Origin: Actinomycetota bacterium
GTDB lineage: Bacteria; Actinomycetota; Actinomycetes; S36-B12; CAIYMF01
DNA: 64,000 nucleotides
Assembly (NCBI GenBank): GCA_026393115.1
Contig: JAPLAU010000014.1
Location: forward strand, 62,001 to 126,000
Direction: 5' to 3'
A model generated the notes under the pieces. It searched no databases and was not told the DNA's origin. It was given only the letters and a program-made list of their open reading frames with translations. Numbering within the stretch: the stretch's first letter is position 1; every line of letters begins with the position of its first letter. Positions 54,405-62,516 of the stretch are shown here, piece by piece. The position numbers and the translations under genes are program-made.

Positions 54405-54916
54405 CGGGCGGCACCGCGCAGGGCCGCTTCGAGGCGTGCCTCGGCCGAACCGCGCCAGATCTGAGTGATCGCCAGCGCAAGGGCATCTGCGGCATCGGCG
54501 GGTCGAGGGACAGCATCAAGTGAGAGCAGCCGGGCGACCATGGCTCCGACCTGAGCCTTGTCGGCCCGGCCGCTTCCGGTGACGGCTGCTTTGACTTCAC
54601 TGGGCGTACGCATCATCACGGGAATCCCGGCCCGCGCGGCCTCGGTCAGAGCCGCACCTGCCGCCTGTGCGGTTCCCATGACCGTGCGCACGTTGTGCTG
54701 ACTGAAGACACGCTCGACCGCGACCTGGTCGGGCTCGAACTGTTCGAGGACGCGCCGAACACCATCGGCCACAGCAAGTAATCGCAGGGCCAAATCGGCG
54801 TCGGCGGGAGTTCGAATCACCTCCACGTGCACCAAGTGAAGCGAACGGCCCGGAGCTCCTTCGACTACTCCGATGCCACATCGAGTCAGTCCGGGATCGA
54901 CGCCGAGAACGCGCAC
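54401..54916 (-). CDS. ruvC: Holliday junction endonuclease RuvC
   Basis: 171 residues, RNase H-like resolvase. The catalytic acids lie in [12 protein letters not shown] (Asp7 region), [11 protein letters not shown] (Glu) and [12 protein letters not shown] (Asp pair). GTG 54916 has GGAGGT upstream. It begins the ruvCAB operon, with a LexA-type box 50-70 bp upstream. Confidence 0.97.
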   Translation of the reverse strand: MRVLGVDPGLTRCGIGVVEGAPGRSLHLVHVEVIRTPADADLALRLLAVADGVRRVLEQFEPDQVAVERVFSQHNVRTVMGTAQAAGAALTEAARAGIPVMMRTPSEVKAAVTGSGRADKAQVGAMVARLLSLDAVPRPADAADALALAITQIWRGSAEARLEAALRGAAR

Positions 54917-54965
54917 GACTTACCTCCCGGTACCGGCACGCGGCTACAACCCGCTACGCGCAATT

Positions 54966-54985
54966 ATCCGAACATGTGTTCGGAT
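54966..54985 (-). promoter_or_regulatory. LexA (SOS) box upstream of ruvCAB
   Basis: ATCCGAAC-ATGT-GTTCGGAT has 8-bp inverted arms and contains the actinobacterial/Bacillus-type LexA core CGAAC-N4-GTTCG. A GATAAT -10-like hexamer on the minus strand (54963-54968) abuts it, so LexA binding would block the promoter. It lies 50 bp before the ruvC start. Confidence 0.88.
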
Positions 54986-55032
54986 GCTATCGGCCCCGCC
55001 CTGTCTTCGGGACCACCGACGCGCCGACCCGA

Positions 55033-56643
55033 TCAGACTGGATCGCTACCGTCGAGCGCCAGCGCAGACGATCCGAGCGGGTCAGCCGGCAGGATCGGCC
55101 GCCCGACCACTTCGGCGAAACCTTCGCCCATACAGCGTGCGAAGAGTTCACGATCGAGTACGGCGGCATCGTCAGTCGACAGGCCTACGCTGGCCAATCC
55201 TGCGTACGACAGCAAGGTGACGTTAACGGCGGCACCGATGGTCGAGACCATCGGGTACATACGTAGAACCTGCGCACCCGCGACCCACACCGGAACCGGC
55301 ACCCCGGGGACATTACTTGCGGTGAAATCGCTCGTGCGAGCGGCCGCCGCCAGTACTTCTGAAGGAACGAGTCGACTCATCTCGGCGAGCGCATCGGCCA
55401 GCCCGAGTGCCGGCTCGTTGCGCCATGAAACGACCGTGTCGTGAATCGTGTGCATGCGGCCATCGAGATCATCGGATGAAACGGGCACCTCGAACCGCGC
55501 GATCGTTACTGCATTCGATGCGCTCTCGCCGTGTTTGCGCAGGCTGATGGGCATGTTGACGCGCAGCGACGTGACAGGTTCGCCACGCTCATCGTGGTAG
55601 CGGCCAAGTCCACCGGTAATGGCGCCCATGAAGGCATCGTTGAGTGACAAGCCGCGACTCTTTCCGGCCGCCTTGAGTTCAGCGAGCGGCAGGTCATACG
55701 TGACGAAGTGGTAGTTGATACTGCGCCCGGTCATCGAGGGCGAAAGCGGACTTGATGGCACTGAGACGAATCGGGCAATGCTGCGTACCAGGGTGGCCAC
55801 ATCATCGACTGCCTCGGCAGGACTGCTGAGCAATTTGCCCAAGACGGGCAGAGCCGCCTCTACCGCCTCACGCGCCGAACGTGCCATCCGGCCGCTGGCT
55901 TCCTTCATCGCGTGCGCAACGAGTCCCATCTGATCGATGTCGGCCGCGACCGGTGCTTCCGGCATCGGACCTAGATCGACACCTTCAGGAACGAAGTCAA
56001 CGACTGTGGCACCGAGCAACATGGCCCCTTGGCCGTCGGCGATCGTGTGGTTCAGCTTGATCATCAGCGCTGAACGGTTGCCTTCAAGACCTTCCAACAC
56101 GGTGACGCGCCAGAGCGGTCGCTGCAGGTCGAAGTCAGTCATGCTCTGGCGGCGCACCTCATCAAGGACCTGATCCCAGTTTCCGGGGAGGCTGATGCGG
56201 AAACGCCTGAGGTGAAACGAGAGGTCAAAGTCGGGATCGACCATCAGTCGAGGGGTCATCGTGTCAACAGGTCCGGTGACAACCTTCTGACGCAGCACCG
56301 GCGCCAGTCGTGAGGCGCGGTCGAACCGCTCGACGAGGCGGTCCCAATCCGGGGTTCCGTCCAGAAGGATCAGACCAATGATGGGCGAACGCAGTGACGG
56401 GTCGCCCGCGGCGCCGCGCCAGGTCGCAAAGTCCCATCCCGACAGTCGTTGCGGCTGCAGCACCGGCCCGGTGGGTTTCTTTGGAGCGGGCTTCGCAGGC
56501 GCCTTCTTCGCAGGCGTCCTGTTGGCAGGCGTCTTCTTCGCAGGCGTCTTCTCGGCAGGCGTCTTCTTCGCGGGCACCTTCTTCGCGGGCGTCTTCTTGG
56601 CGGGAGCCTTCTTCGCGGGTGGCGTCATCGTTTCATCCGTCAC
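55033..56643 (-). CDS. Wax ester synthase/diacylglycerol acyltransferase (WS/DGAT) with basic repeat tail
   Basis: 536 residues from GTG 56643 (AGGAG upstream). Residues 8-55 are Lys/Ala/Pro/Thr repeats of the AKKTP type, resembling histone H1 or mycobacterial HupB tails. From about 60 a normal WS/DGAT begins: motif NHTIADG at 198-204 keeps the catalytic second His (His199) but has Asn for the first His of HHxxxDG. PLWRVTVLEGLEGNRSA and the late SNVPGVPVPVWVAGAQVLRM are family-typical. It would make wax esters or triacylglycerol storage lipid from acyl-CoA. Stands alone between ruvC and yebC. Confidence 0.88.
   Translation of the reverse strand: MTDETMTPPAKKAPAKKTPAKKVPAKKTPAEKTPAKKTPANRTPAKKAPAKPAPKKPTGPVLQPQRLSGWDFATWRGAAGDPSLRSPIIGLILLDGTPDWDRLVERFDRASRLAPVLRQKVVTGPVDTMTPRLMVDPDFDLSFHLRRFRISLPGNWDQVLDEVRRQSMTDFDLQRPLWRVTVLEGLEGNRSALMIKLNHTIADGQGAMLLGATVVDFVPEGVDLGPMPEAPVAADIDQMGLVAHAMKEASGRMARSAREAVEAALPVLGKLLSSPAEAVDDVATLVRSIARFVSVPSSPLSPSMTGRSINYHFVTYDLPLAELKAAGKSRGLSLNDAFMGAITGGLGRYHDERGEPVTSLRVNMPISLRKHGESASNAVTIARFEVPVSSDDLDGRMHTIHDTVVSWRNEPALGLADALAEMSRLVPSEVLAAAARTSDFTASNVPGVPVPVWVAGAQVLRMYPMVSTIGAAVNVTLLSYAGLASVGLSTDDAAVLDRELFARCMGEGFAEVVGRPILPADPLGSSALALDGSDPV
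56478..56622. repeat. 15-bp coding repeats in the WS/DGAT N-terminal tail
   Basis: About nine imperfect 15-bp units related to GCAGGCGTCTTCTTC (plus strand) encode the AKKTP-type pentapeptides. The variants include ANRTP and AEKTP. The repeats are in frame throughout. Confidence 0.8.
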
Positions 56644-56739
56644 GGCGGGTCCTCTCCTCGAGCAGTTGATGGGGAAGAAAGACTGCCTCTATGCGTGCTT
56701 ACTGACCCCCATGCGGAAAAAGGTATGGGGCGTGGGTGG

Positions 56740-57489
56740 TTAGCCCATTTGCTCGTAGATCTCGTCACTCACATCGAAGTTCGCATACACATTCTGTACA
56801 TCATCACTGTCTTCCAGTGCCTCAATGAGCTGAAACACCTTGGTGGCTCCGTCGGCATCGAGGGAAACAGTGACGCTGGGTAGGAACGACCCGTCGGCCG
56901 ACTCGTAGTCGATGCCAGCGGCTTGCAACGCTGTGCGCACTGCGACCAGATCGGTGGCTTCACTGACGATTTCGAAGGATCCATCGAGGTCATTCACCTC
57001 TTCGGCGCCCGCATCAAGAACCGCATCGAGGATCTGATCCTCGGTGACTGACTCGCCCTTCACGATGATGACACCCTTGCGCGAAAACAGGTACGACACA
57101 CTGCCCGGGTCGGCCATGCTGCCCCCGTTGCGCGTCATCGCCACCCGCACCTCGGAGGCCGCCCGGTTGCGGTTATCGGTGAGGCACTCGATGAGAACCG
57201 CCACCCCGTTGGGTCCGTAGCCCTCATACATGATCGTTTGCCAATCGGCGCCGCCGGCTTCCAGACCCGATCCGCGCTTGACTGCGCGCTCAATGTTGTC
57301 GTTGGGAACCGAAGTCTTCTTTGCCTTCTGAATGGCGTCGTAGAGGGTCGGGTTACCCAGCGGGTCTCCACCGCCGGTACGCGCGGCGACTTCAATGTTC
57401 TTGATCAGCTTGGCAAAGAGCTTGCCTCGCCTGGCGTCGACGACGGCCTTCTTGTGCTTGGTGGTGGCCCACTTGGAATGGCCGCTCAT
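56740..57489 (-). CDS. yebC: YebC/PmpR-family probable transcriptional or translational regulator
   Basis: 249 residues. The family start [24 protein letters not shown] and centre [26 protein letters not shown] (region) are unmistakable. YebC/TACO1 proteins bind DNA or ribosomes; recent work on family members supports a role in translating proline-rich stretches. ATG overlaps the pdxT stop by 4 bp. The gap after it to the WS/DGAT gene is about 96 bp. Confidence 0.95.
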   Translation of the reverse strand: MSGHSKWATTKHKKAVVDARRGKLFAKLIKNIEVAARTGGGDPLGNPTLYDAIQKAKKTSVPNDNIERAVKRGSGLEAGGADWQTIMYEGYGPNGVAVLIECLTDNRNRAASEVRVAMTRNGGSMADPGSVSYLFSRKGVIIVKGESVTEDQILDAVLDAGAEEVNDLDGSFEIVSEATDLVAVRTALQAAGIDYESADGSFLPSVTVSLDADGATKVFQLIEALEDSDDVQNVYANFDVSDEIYEQMG

Positions 57490-58097
57490 GTCTGACCTCT
57501 CACAATCTCGACGAAGTGCCGGTGCACCCGCAGGTCGCCCGTTAACTCAGGGTGAAAGGCGGTTGCCAACAGGACGTTCTGACGGACAGCGACGATCCTA
57601 CCCGCGGCAGGTCCACCTTCAACCCTGCCGATCACTTCCACCGACTCGCCCACCTGTTCCACCCACGGTGCCCGAATGAAGATTCCGTGCATCGCCGGTC
57701 CCTCGAGGGTCGGCAGGTGCAGGTCAGCCTCGAACGAGTCGATTTGCCGACCAAAAGCATTGCGCCGTACCGTCATGTCGATTCCGCCGATGGTCTGCTG
57801 ATCGGAACGTCCATCGATGATGCGGTCGGCGAGCATGATCATGCCGGCGCACGAACCATAGGCAGGCATTCCACCAGCAACGCGCGCGCGCAGCGGCTCA
57901 AGCAGCCCCGAGGTTCGGGCCAGCAGCGACATCGTGCTCGACTCGCCGCCAGGAATCACGAGCGCAATGACCGTCTCAAGATCTTCAGGTGTACGAACTC
58001 GCGCGGTCGAAGCACCACATTGCTGCAACATGTGCTCGTGTTCACGTACATCACCTTGGAGTGCGAGCACCCCGATACGTGGTTCGGATGAGGCCAT
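57486..58097 (-). CDS. pdxT: Pyridoxal 5'-phosphate synthase glutaminase subunit PdxT
   Basis: 203 residues from ATG 58097; GTG 58115, which overlaps the pdxS stop, would add six. Class I glutamine amidotransferase fold with [32 protein letters not shown], catalytic Cys in [11 protein letters not shown] and the His/Glu pair in [10 protein letters not shown]. It delivers ammonia to PdxS for de novo vitamin B6 synthesis. Coupled to pdxS upstream and yebC downstream. Confidence 0.95.
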   Translation of the reverse strand: MASSEPRIGVLALQGDVREHEHMLQQCGASTARVRTPEDLETVIALVIPGGESSTMSLLARTSGLLEPLRARVAGGMPAYGSCAGMIMLADRIIDGRSDQQTIGGIDMTVRRNAFGRQIDSFEADLHLPTLEGPAMHGIFIRAPWVEQVGESVEVIGRVEGGPAAGRIVAVRQNVLLATAFHPELTGDLRVHRHFVEIVRGQT

Positions 58098-58111
58098 CGA
58101 AAGGCCTCGGC

Positions 58112-59020
58112 TCACCAGCCCCGGTCTTCGAGGCGGTGGTGCACGGGGATGTCAGCCACGTTGATTCCGACCATGGCCTCACCCAGTCCGCGCGACACCT
58201 TTGCCACGACGTCGGGGTTGTCGTAGTTGAGCGTGGCCTGCACGATGGCCTGTGCACGCTTGACCGGATCACCGGACTTGAAAATGCCCGAACCGACGAA
58301 TACACCCTCGGCGCCGAGTTGCATCATCATCGCTGCGTCGGCCGGAGTGGCGATACCACCGGCGGTGAAGAGCACCACCGGGAGCTTGCCGGCCTTGGCC
58401 ACTTCGACCACGAGGTCGTACGGCGCCTGCAATTCCTTCGCCGCAACGTACAACTCATCGGGAGACATTGAATTGAGTCGACGAAGTTCGCCGCGAATCT
58501 TGCGCATGTGCGTGGTGGCATTGGAAACGTCACCCGTACCTGCTTCGCCCTTCGAGCGAATCATCGCTGCGCCCTCAGTGATGCGACGCAGCGCCTCACC
58601 TAAGTTGGTGGCACCGCACACGAACGGAACCGTGAAGGCCCACTTGTCGATGTGGTTGGCGTAGTCGGCCGGCGTGAGCACTTCGGATTCGTCGATGTAG
58701 TCGACCCCGAGTGCCTGCAGAATCTGAGCCTCAGCAAAGTGGCCGATGCGTGCCTTGGCCATCACGGGAATGGTGACAGCGGCAACGATGCTGTCGATCA
58801 TGTCGGGGTCGCTCATCCGCGACACGCCACCCTCAGCACGGATATCGGCGGGCACCCGCTCGAGCGCCATGACCGCTACTGCGCCCGCATCTTCAGCAAT
58901 CTTGGCCTGATCGGCCGTGACCACGTCCATGATCACGCCACCCTTGAGCATTTCTGCCATACCCCGCTTCACGCGCGCGGTTCCGAGGTGCGGGTTGGTC
59001 TGTTCGTCTGGGCTGGTCAC
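58112..59020 (-). CDS. pdxS: Pyridoxal 5'-phosphate synthase lyase subunit PdxS
   Basis: 302 residues from GTG 59020, which has GAAGAGG upstream; TTG 59044 would add eight. TIM-barrel enzyme with [40 protein letters not shown], catalytic Lys in [14 protein letters not shown] and [16 protein letters not shown]. It combines ribose 5-phosphate, glyceraldehyde 3-phosphate and ammonia from PdxT. Order pdxS-pdxT-yebC as in M. tuberculosis. Confidence 0.97.
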   Translation of the reverse strand: MTSPDEQTNPHLGTARVKRGMAEMLKGGVIMDVVTADQAKIAEDAGAVAVMALERVPADIRAEGGVSRMSDPDMIDSIVAAVTIPVMAKARIGHFAEAQILQALGVDYIDESEVLTPADYANHIDKWAFTVPFVCGATNLGEALRRITEGAAMIRSKGEAGTGDVSNATTHMRKIRGELRRLNSMSPDELYVAAKELQAPYDLVVEVAKAGKLPVVLFTAGGIATPADAAMMMQLGAEGVFVGSGIFKSGDPVKRAQAIVQATLNYDNPDVVAKVSRGLGEAMVGINVADIPVHHRLEDRGW

Positions 59021-59114
59021 GGTGAACCTCTTCGGGTCGATCAAGGGCCTACGCGAGGCCGCTCGGGCATTTCCATCCTAGGACCTGAGCCAAAGGTCGG
59101 CGACTGAGGCCGAT

Positions 59115-59660
59115 CTAGCGGGAGCCAAACCCCGAAGGAATCGCATCATCGAGCTCGATCGTGGTCGGTAACGGAGTGTGACCGGCCAGTCCGAACAGCT
59201 GCACGAGCCGCCTCTGCCGAATAGCCAAACACGACCGCACAGCATCGTTGTGAAACCGTCGGGCCAATTGCACTCGCCTGCACGCCGTCTCAAGGACGTC
59301 AGCCATCGGCACTTCTGGAATCTCATCAAGAACTTCGACATCTTCGCGCTCAGCAAACGCCGCCGCCAATGCTCCGGTGAGTTCGCTCTCGACAATCGAC
59401 ACGGCGTCGAAGTCATCGGGTTCCACTTCACGGGCCGCTGCTGCGGCCTCTCCCAACACCACGCTTGACGCGGGATCGAGGATGCCGGATCCGGCGATTT
59501 CCGAAACAACTCCACTGCGCCTCGCCAGTTGTACTTCCAGAGCGTTCGCCGCTGCTTCGATACGCAAGTGCAAGCGATCGACGCGACCTGCAACCTGCGA
59601 CAGGTACAAACCAAAGATCAGCAGAACCCCGATGCCGATCGCCCACCACATCCACGTCAC
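59115..59660 (-). CDS. LemA-like single-pass membrane protein
   Basis: 181 residues. An N-terminal membrane helix (MWWAIGIGVLLIFGLYLSQV) is followed by a helical region (RVDRLHLRIEAAANALEVQLARR) resembling the first helices of LemA-type proteins. The later segment CRRVQLARRFHNDAVRSCLAIRQ also fits LemA. Function unknown. It overlaps pimA by 4 bp and belongs to the pgsA-patA-pimA operon; similar genes follow pimA in other actinobacteria. Confidence 0.65.
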   Translation of the reverse strand: MTWMWWAIGIGVLLIFGLYLSQVAGRVDRLHLRIEAAANALEVQLARRSGVVSEIAGSGILDPASSVVLGEAAAAAREVEPDDFDAVSIVESELTGALAAAFAEREDVEVLDEIPEVPMADVLETACRRVQLARRFHNDAVRSCLAIRQRRLVQLFGLAGHTPLPTTIELDDAIPSGFGSR

Positions 59661-60847
59661 GACGACTCTCCGCTCTCAGACGAACGAGAGAAGCGCGCAA
59701 GCCGGCCAACAATCTGGCCACGAAGATCGCACTGCACAGGCCCCGCACCAACCGTGACGCTCTCGTAGACCTCCACGATCTCGCGAGCCACACTCGCCCA
59801 GTCGTATTCGTGTGCGCGTCGCAGTCCGACAGCCGACAGGTGATCACGTCGCGCCGGATCGTCGAGCAAGTCACTGACGGCTTGCGCCAATGCCGCCGAA
59901 TCGCCGGTAGTGAATTCCTCGCCGCAACGACCACGGTCAAGAACCCGGTCGAACGCGGGCAGATCACTAGCAACCACCGGCGTTCCGGCCGCCATCGCTT
60001 CGAGGAGCACGATGCCGAACGATTCACCACCAGTGTGAGGAGCCACGTAGATGTCAACCGAATGCAACGCGTCGACCTTGTCCTGATCACTGACGAGTCC
60101 GAGGAACTCAAGGTGCGGGCGCACCTCATCCGACAGGGAGTCAACGATGTCGTCGACATCACCTGGCCCGGCCACCAGACAGCGCAGATTGGGATGCCGT
60201 TTGAGGATCGCAGGCATGGCATCGATCAGCACCTGAAGTCCTTTGCGCGGTTCATCAATGCGACCGAGGAACATCAGGGTGCCACCATCACCGGACCAGC
60301 CCGATCGCGCAGTTCCATCTGCGTACGCACTGCAGTTGACACCATTGGGAATGAGCACGGCGTCGCCGCCGACATGCTGAACAAGCGTGCGTCGCGCCGC
60401 TTCACTGACGGCAATTCGAGCGCTGAGTTTCTCCATGGCGGTTTGGATGGGGCCATTCACCGCCAGCAACATGCGCGATCGCTCATGAGAGGAGTGCCAT
60501 GTTCCGACGACCGGGCCATTCGCCACCCAGCACGCGATGATGCCCAGACTCGGCGCCGCTGGTTCGTGAATATGCAGTACGTCAAACTCGCCTTCGCGAA
60601 TCCATCGACGCACAGTTTGTGTCGCGCCCACTCCGAACTTCAGCCGCGCCACTGACCCGTTATAGCGAACGGCAGTTGATCGCCCCGCTGGTACAACGTA
60701 CGACTCCACTTCGCCGTCGTCTTTGGTTGGAGCCAACACGCTCACCGAGTGACCTTTGCGAATCAACTCCTGTGCGAGATCGCGCACGTGCGACTTCACG
60801 CCTCCGGGTACATCCCAGTCGTAGGGACACACGAGGCCAATCCTCAT
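59657..60847 (-). CDS. pimA: Phosphatidyl-myo-inositol mannosyltransferase PimA (GT4)
   Basis: 396 residues of GT-B fold. The N-terminal CPYDWDVPGGVKSHVRDLAQ contains the Gly loop for phosphatidylinositol binding. The C-terminal nucleotide-sugar site includes FLGRIDEPRKGLQVLIDAMP and the EX7E-type segment SFGIVLLEAMAAGTPVVAS. It adds the first mannose from GDP-mannose to phosphatidylinositol. Overlaps patA by 4 bp. Genomic context settles the assignment. Confidence 0.95.
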   Translation of the reverse strand: MRIGLVCPYDWDVPGGVKSHVRDLAQELIRKGHSVSVLAPTKDDGEVESYVVPAGRSTAVRYNGSVARLKFGVGATQTVRRWIREGEFDVLHIHEPAAPSLGIIACWVANGPVVGTWHSSHERSRMLLAVNGPIQTAMEKLSARIAVSEAARRTLVQHVGGDAVLIPNGVNCSAYADGTARSGWSGDGGTLMFLGRIDEPRKGLQVLIDAMPAILKRHPNLRCLVAGPGDVDDIVDSLSDEVRPHLEFLGLVSDQDKVDALHSVDIYVAPHTGGESFGIVLLEAMAAGTPVVASDLPAFDRVLDRGRCGEEFTTGDSAALAQAVSDLLDDPARRDHLSAVGLRRAHEYDWASVAREIVEVYESVTVGAGPVQCDLRGQIVGRLARFSRSSESGESS

Positions 60848-61761
60848 GCGGGTGCTCGACCCTCTTGCCCACGCGGCTCATCAACGTAGACCCGAGAGAG
60901 CATGTGCCAGTCTTCCGGATGATCACGCACACCTTGCTCAAACACACGCGCGAGATTCTCGGTGACGATGCGAATGCGTTCAGCACGATCACCTTCTTGG
61001 GGAACCACCAACGGCTCGTGAATATGACCCATGCCATTCTCTTTGCTGTACCAAAGCGTTCCGGGAAAAAGGGGTGCGCCGGTATCGACGGCAAGTGCGG
61101 CCGGCCCGGTGGGCAACTTGCTGATTCCACCGAGATAGTTCATCTCAATACCGCGATCACTGAGATCGCGATCGCCGAGGAACGCGACGAGTTTGCCCTC
61201 TCGCAACCGCTGACTAAAGATCGCGCTCACTGGGACATCGCCACCCGCATGAGGCAACACCTCAATATTGCGTGCGCGACGGAATTTCACGAACTTCTCA
61301 AACAACTCTTCGGGCTTGAGCCGCTCTGCAACGGTGGTCACTCCCCCGAATTCGGCAGCCGCCCACGCACCAGCGTGATCCCAGTTGCCCGAATGGGGCA
61401 GTGAGACAATGGCTCCCTTTCCTTCGGCAAGGGCTACGTGGAGCCGTTCGTAGTTCTCAAGGGTGAATCGAGTCGCGAGGCGTTCATCACTCCAGCCCGG
61501 CATCCGAAAAGCGTCACAGTAGTAGCGCATGTACGAGCGCATACCTGCGCGACTCAATTCGCGCAGTTCCTTTTCCGGAAGTCCACCCAGCGCACGATCG
61601 AGGTTGTGCTCAAGGCGAGTCACGCCCTTGCCCCGCTTGCGCCAGGAGATATCGGCCAGCCGCTCGAACATCGCGTACGCGGCTCCTTCAGGCATGCGCC
61701 GAACGGCCGACCAACCAACGGTGAATCCCGCCACCACCATGCGATCAGATGCCCGACTCAC
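60844..61761 (-). CDS. patA: Phosphatidylinositol mannoside acyltransferase (PatA-like)
   Basis: 305 residues from GTG 61761, which overlaps the pgsA stop by 4 bp; a longer frame to 61848 is unlikely. LpxL/HtrB-type acyltransferase with the HX4D motif in VSLPHSGNWDHAG and later AFLGDRDLSDRGIEMNYLGG and FPGTLWYSKENGMG. It acylates the mannose of PIM1/PIM2 on the inner leaflet. Between pgsA and pimA, as in M. tuberculosis (Rv2611c). Confidence 0.93.
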   Translation of the reverse strand: MSRASDRMVVAGFTVGWSAVRRMPEGAAYAMFERLADISWRKRGKGVTRLEHNLDRALGGLPEKELRELSRAGMRSYMRYYCDAFRMPGWSDERLATRFTLENYERLHVALAEGKGAIVSLPHSGNWDHAGAWAAAEFGGVTTVAERLKPEELFEKFVKFRRARNIEVLPHAGGDVPVSAIFSQRLREGKLVAFLGDRDLSDRGIEMNYLGGISKLPTGPAALAVDTGAPLFPGTLWYSKENGMGHIHEPLVVPQEGDRAERIRIVTENLARVFEQGVRDHPEDWHMLSRVYVDEPRGQEGRAPA

Positions 61762-62375
61762 GAGGCAGCCTCCGAACCCAGTGCTTGGCCTCGCACATGC
61801 ACGATCCGCTGGATCGCGGTGACCCACACGACGATGACCAAGATCCACAGCAGAATCGGCATCGCCAGCGTCAGGCCCGCACCGGTCAGAATGAGACCGA
61901 GTGCGACGAAGAGCATCCGCTCAGTGCGTTCAGCAAATCCCACGTCACACGTCATGCCAAGACCCTCAGCCCGCGCACGGGAGTACGACACCACGAATCC
62001 ACCGATGAGGGCCAGCATCGCGGCCACACTCGTGGCGAATTCCTGCTGCGAGGCGTACCAATAGATGAGTGCACCAAACACGGCCCCATCAGCGATGCGG
62101 TCAAGGGTCGAATCCAAGAAGGCGCCCCAGGGCCCACTTCGTCCTGAAAGGCGTGCCATGGTTCCGTCGATCATGTCGGAGGGCGCGAAGATGAGTGCTG
62201 CGAGCATCGCCCAGAGGAATTGTCCCGAAGCGATAAAGATCACAGACAGTGCCACCACACCGAGAGTTCCGACGATGGTGACGGCATCGGGCGAGACGTG
62301 CATTCGGAGCAGGAGGCGAGCTGGCGGCTCGACAATTCCGGAGACTGCTCGCCGGACATCCTGATTGTTGAGCAC
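61758..62375 (-). CDS. pgsA: Phosphatidylinositol phosphate synthase (CDP-alcohol phosphotransferase)
   Basis: 205 residues, six membrane helices. The CDP-alcohol motif D-x2-DG-x2-AR-x8-G-x3-D-x3-D reads DMIDGTMARLSGRSGPWGAF followed by LDSTLDR. It makes phosphatidylinositol phosphate from CDP-diacylglycerol and inositol phosphate, the precursor of PIMs. GTG start 62375 lacks a strong Shine-Dalgarno. First gene of the pgsA-patA-pimA-lemA-like operon, divergent from the EF-G2 gene. Confidence 0.95.
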   Translation of the reverse strand: MLNNQDVRRAVSGIVEPPARLLLRMHVSPDAVTIVGTLGVVALSVIFIASGQFLWAMLAALIFAPSDMIDGTMARLSGRSGPWGAFLDSTLDRIADGAVFGALIYWYASQQEFATSVAAMLALIGGFVVSYSRARAEGLGMTCDVGFAERTERMLFVALGLILTGAGLTLAMPILLWILVIVVWVTAIQRIVHVRGQALGSEAAS

Positions 62376-62516
62376 GCCACCGTCCCGTCTCCGTGGCCGG
62401 GCGCCGACCGCCTCGGTGTTCCGATGGTACCGACAAGCTGTCGCGAGGTACTTCGGGCACGACGGCCCGGACGGAGGTCCCTTGCCAGAGCGGCCCGACC
62501 CGGGCAGGCTTCGAGT

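Noticed and set aside
56478-56622. Regular short repeats that might suggest a CRISPR array
   Set aside because: Units are 15 bp, contiguous without spacers, in frame and protein-coding.
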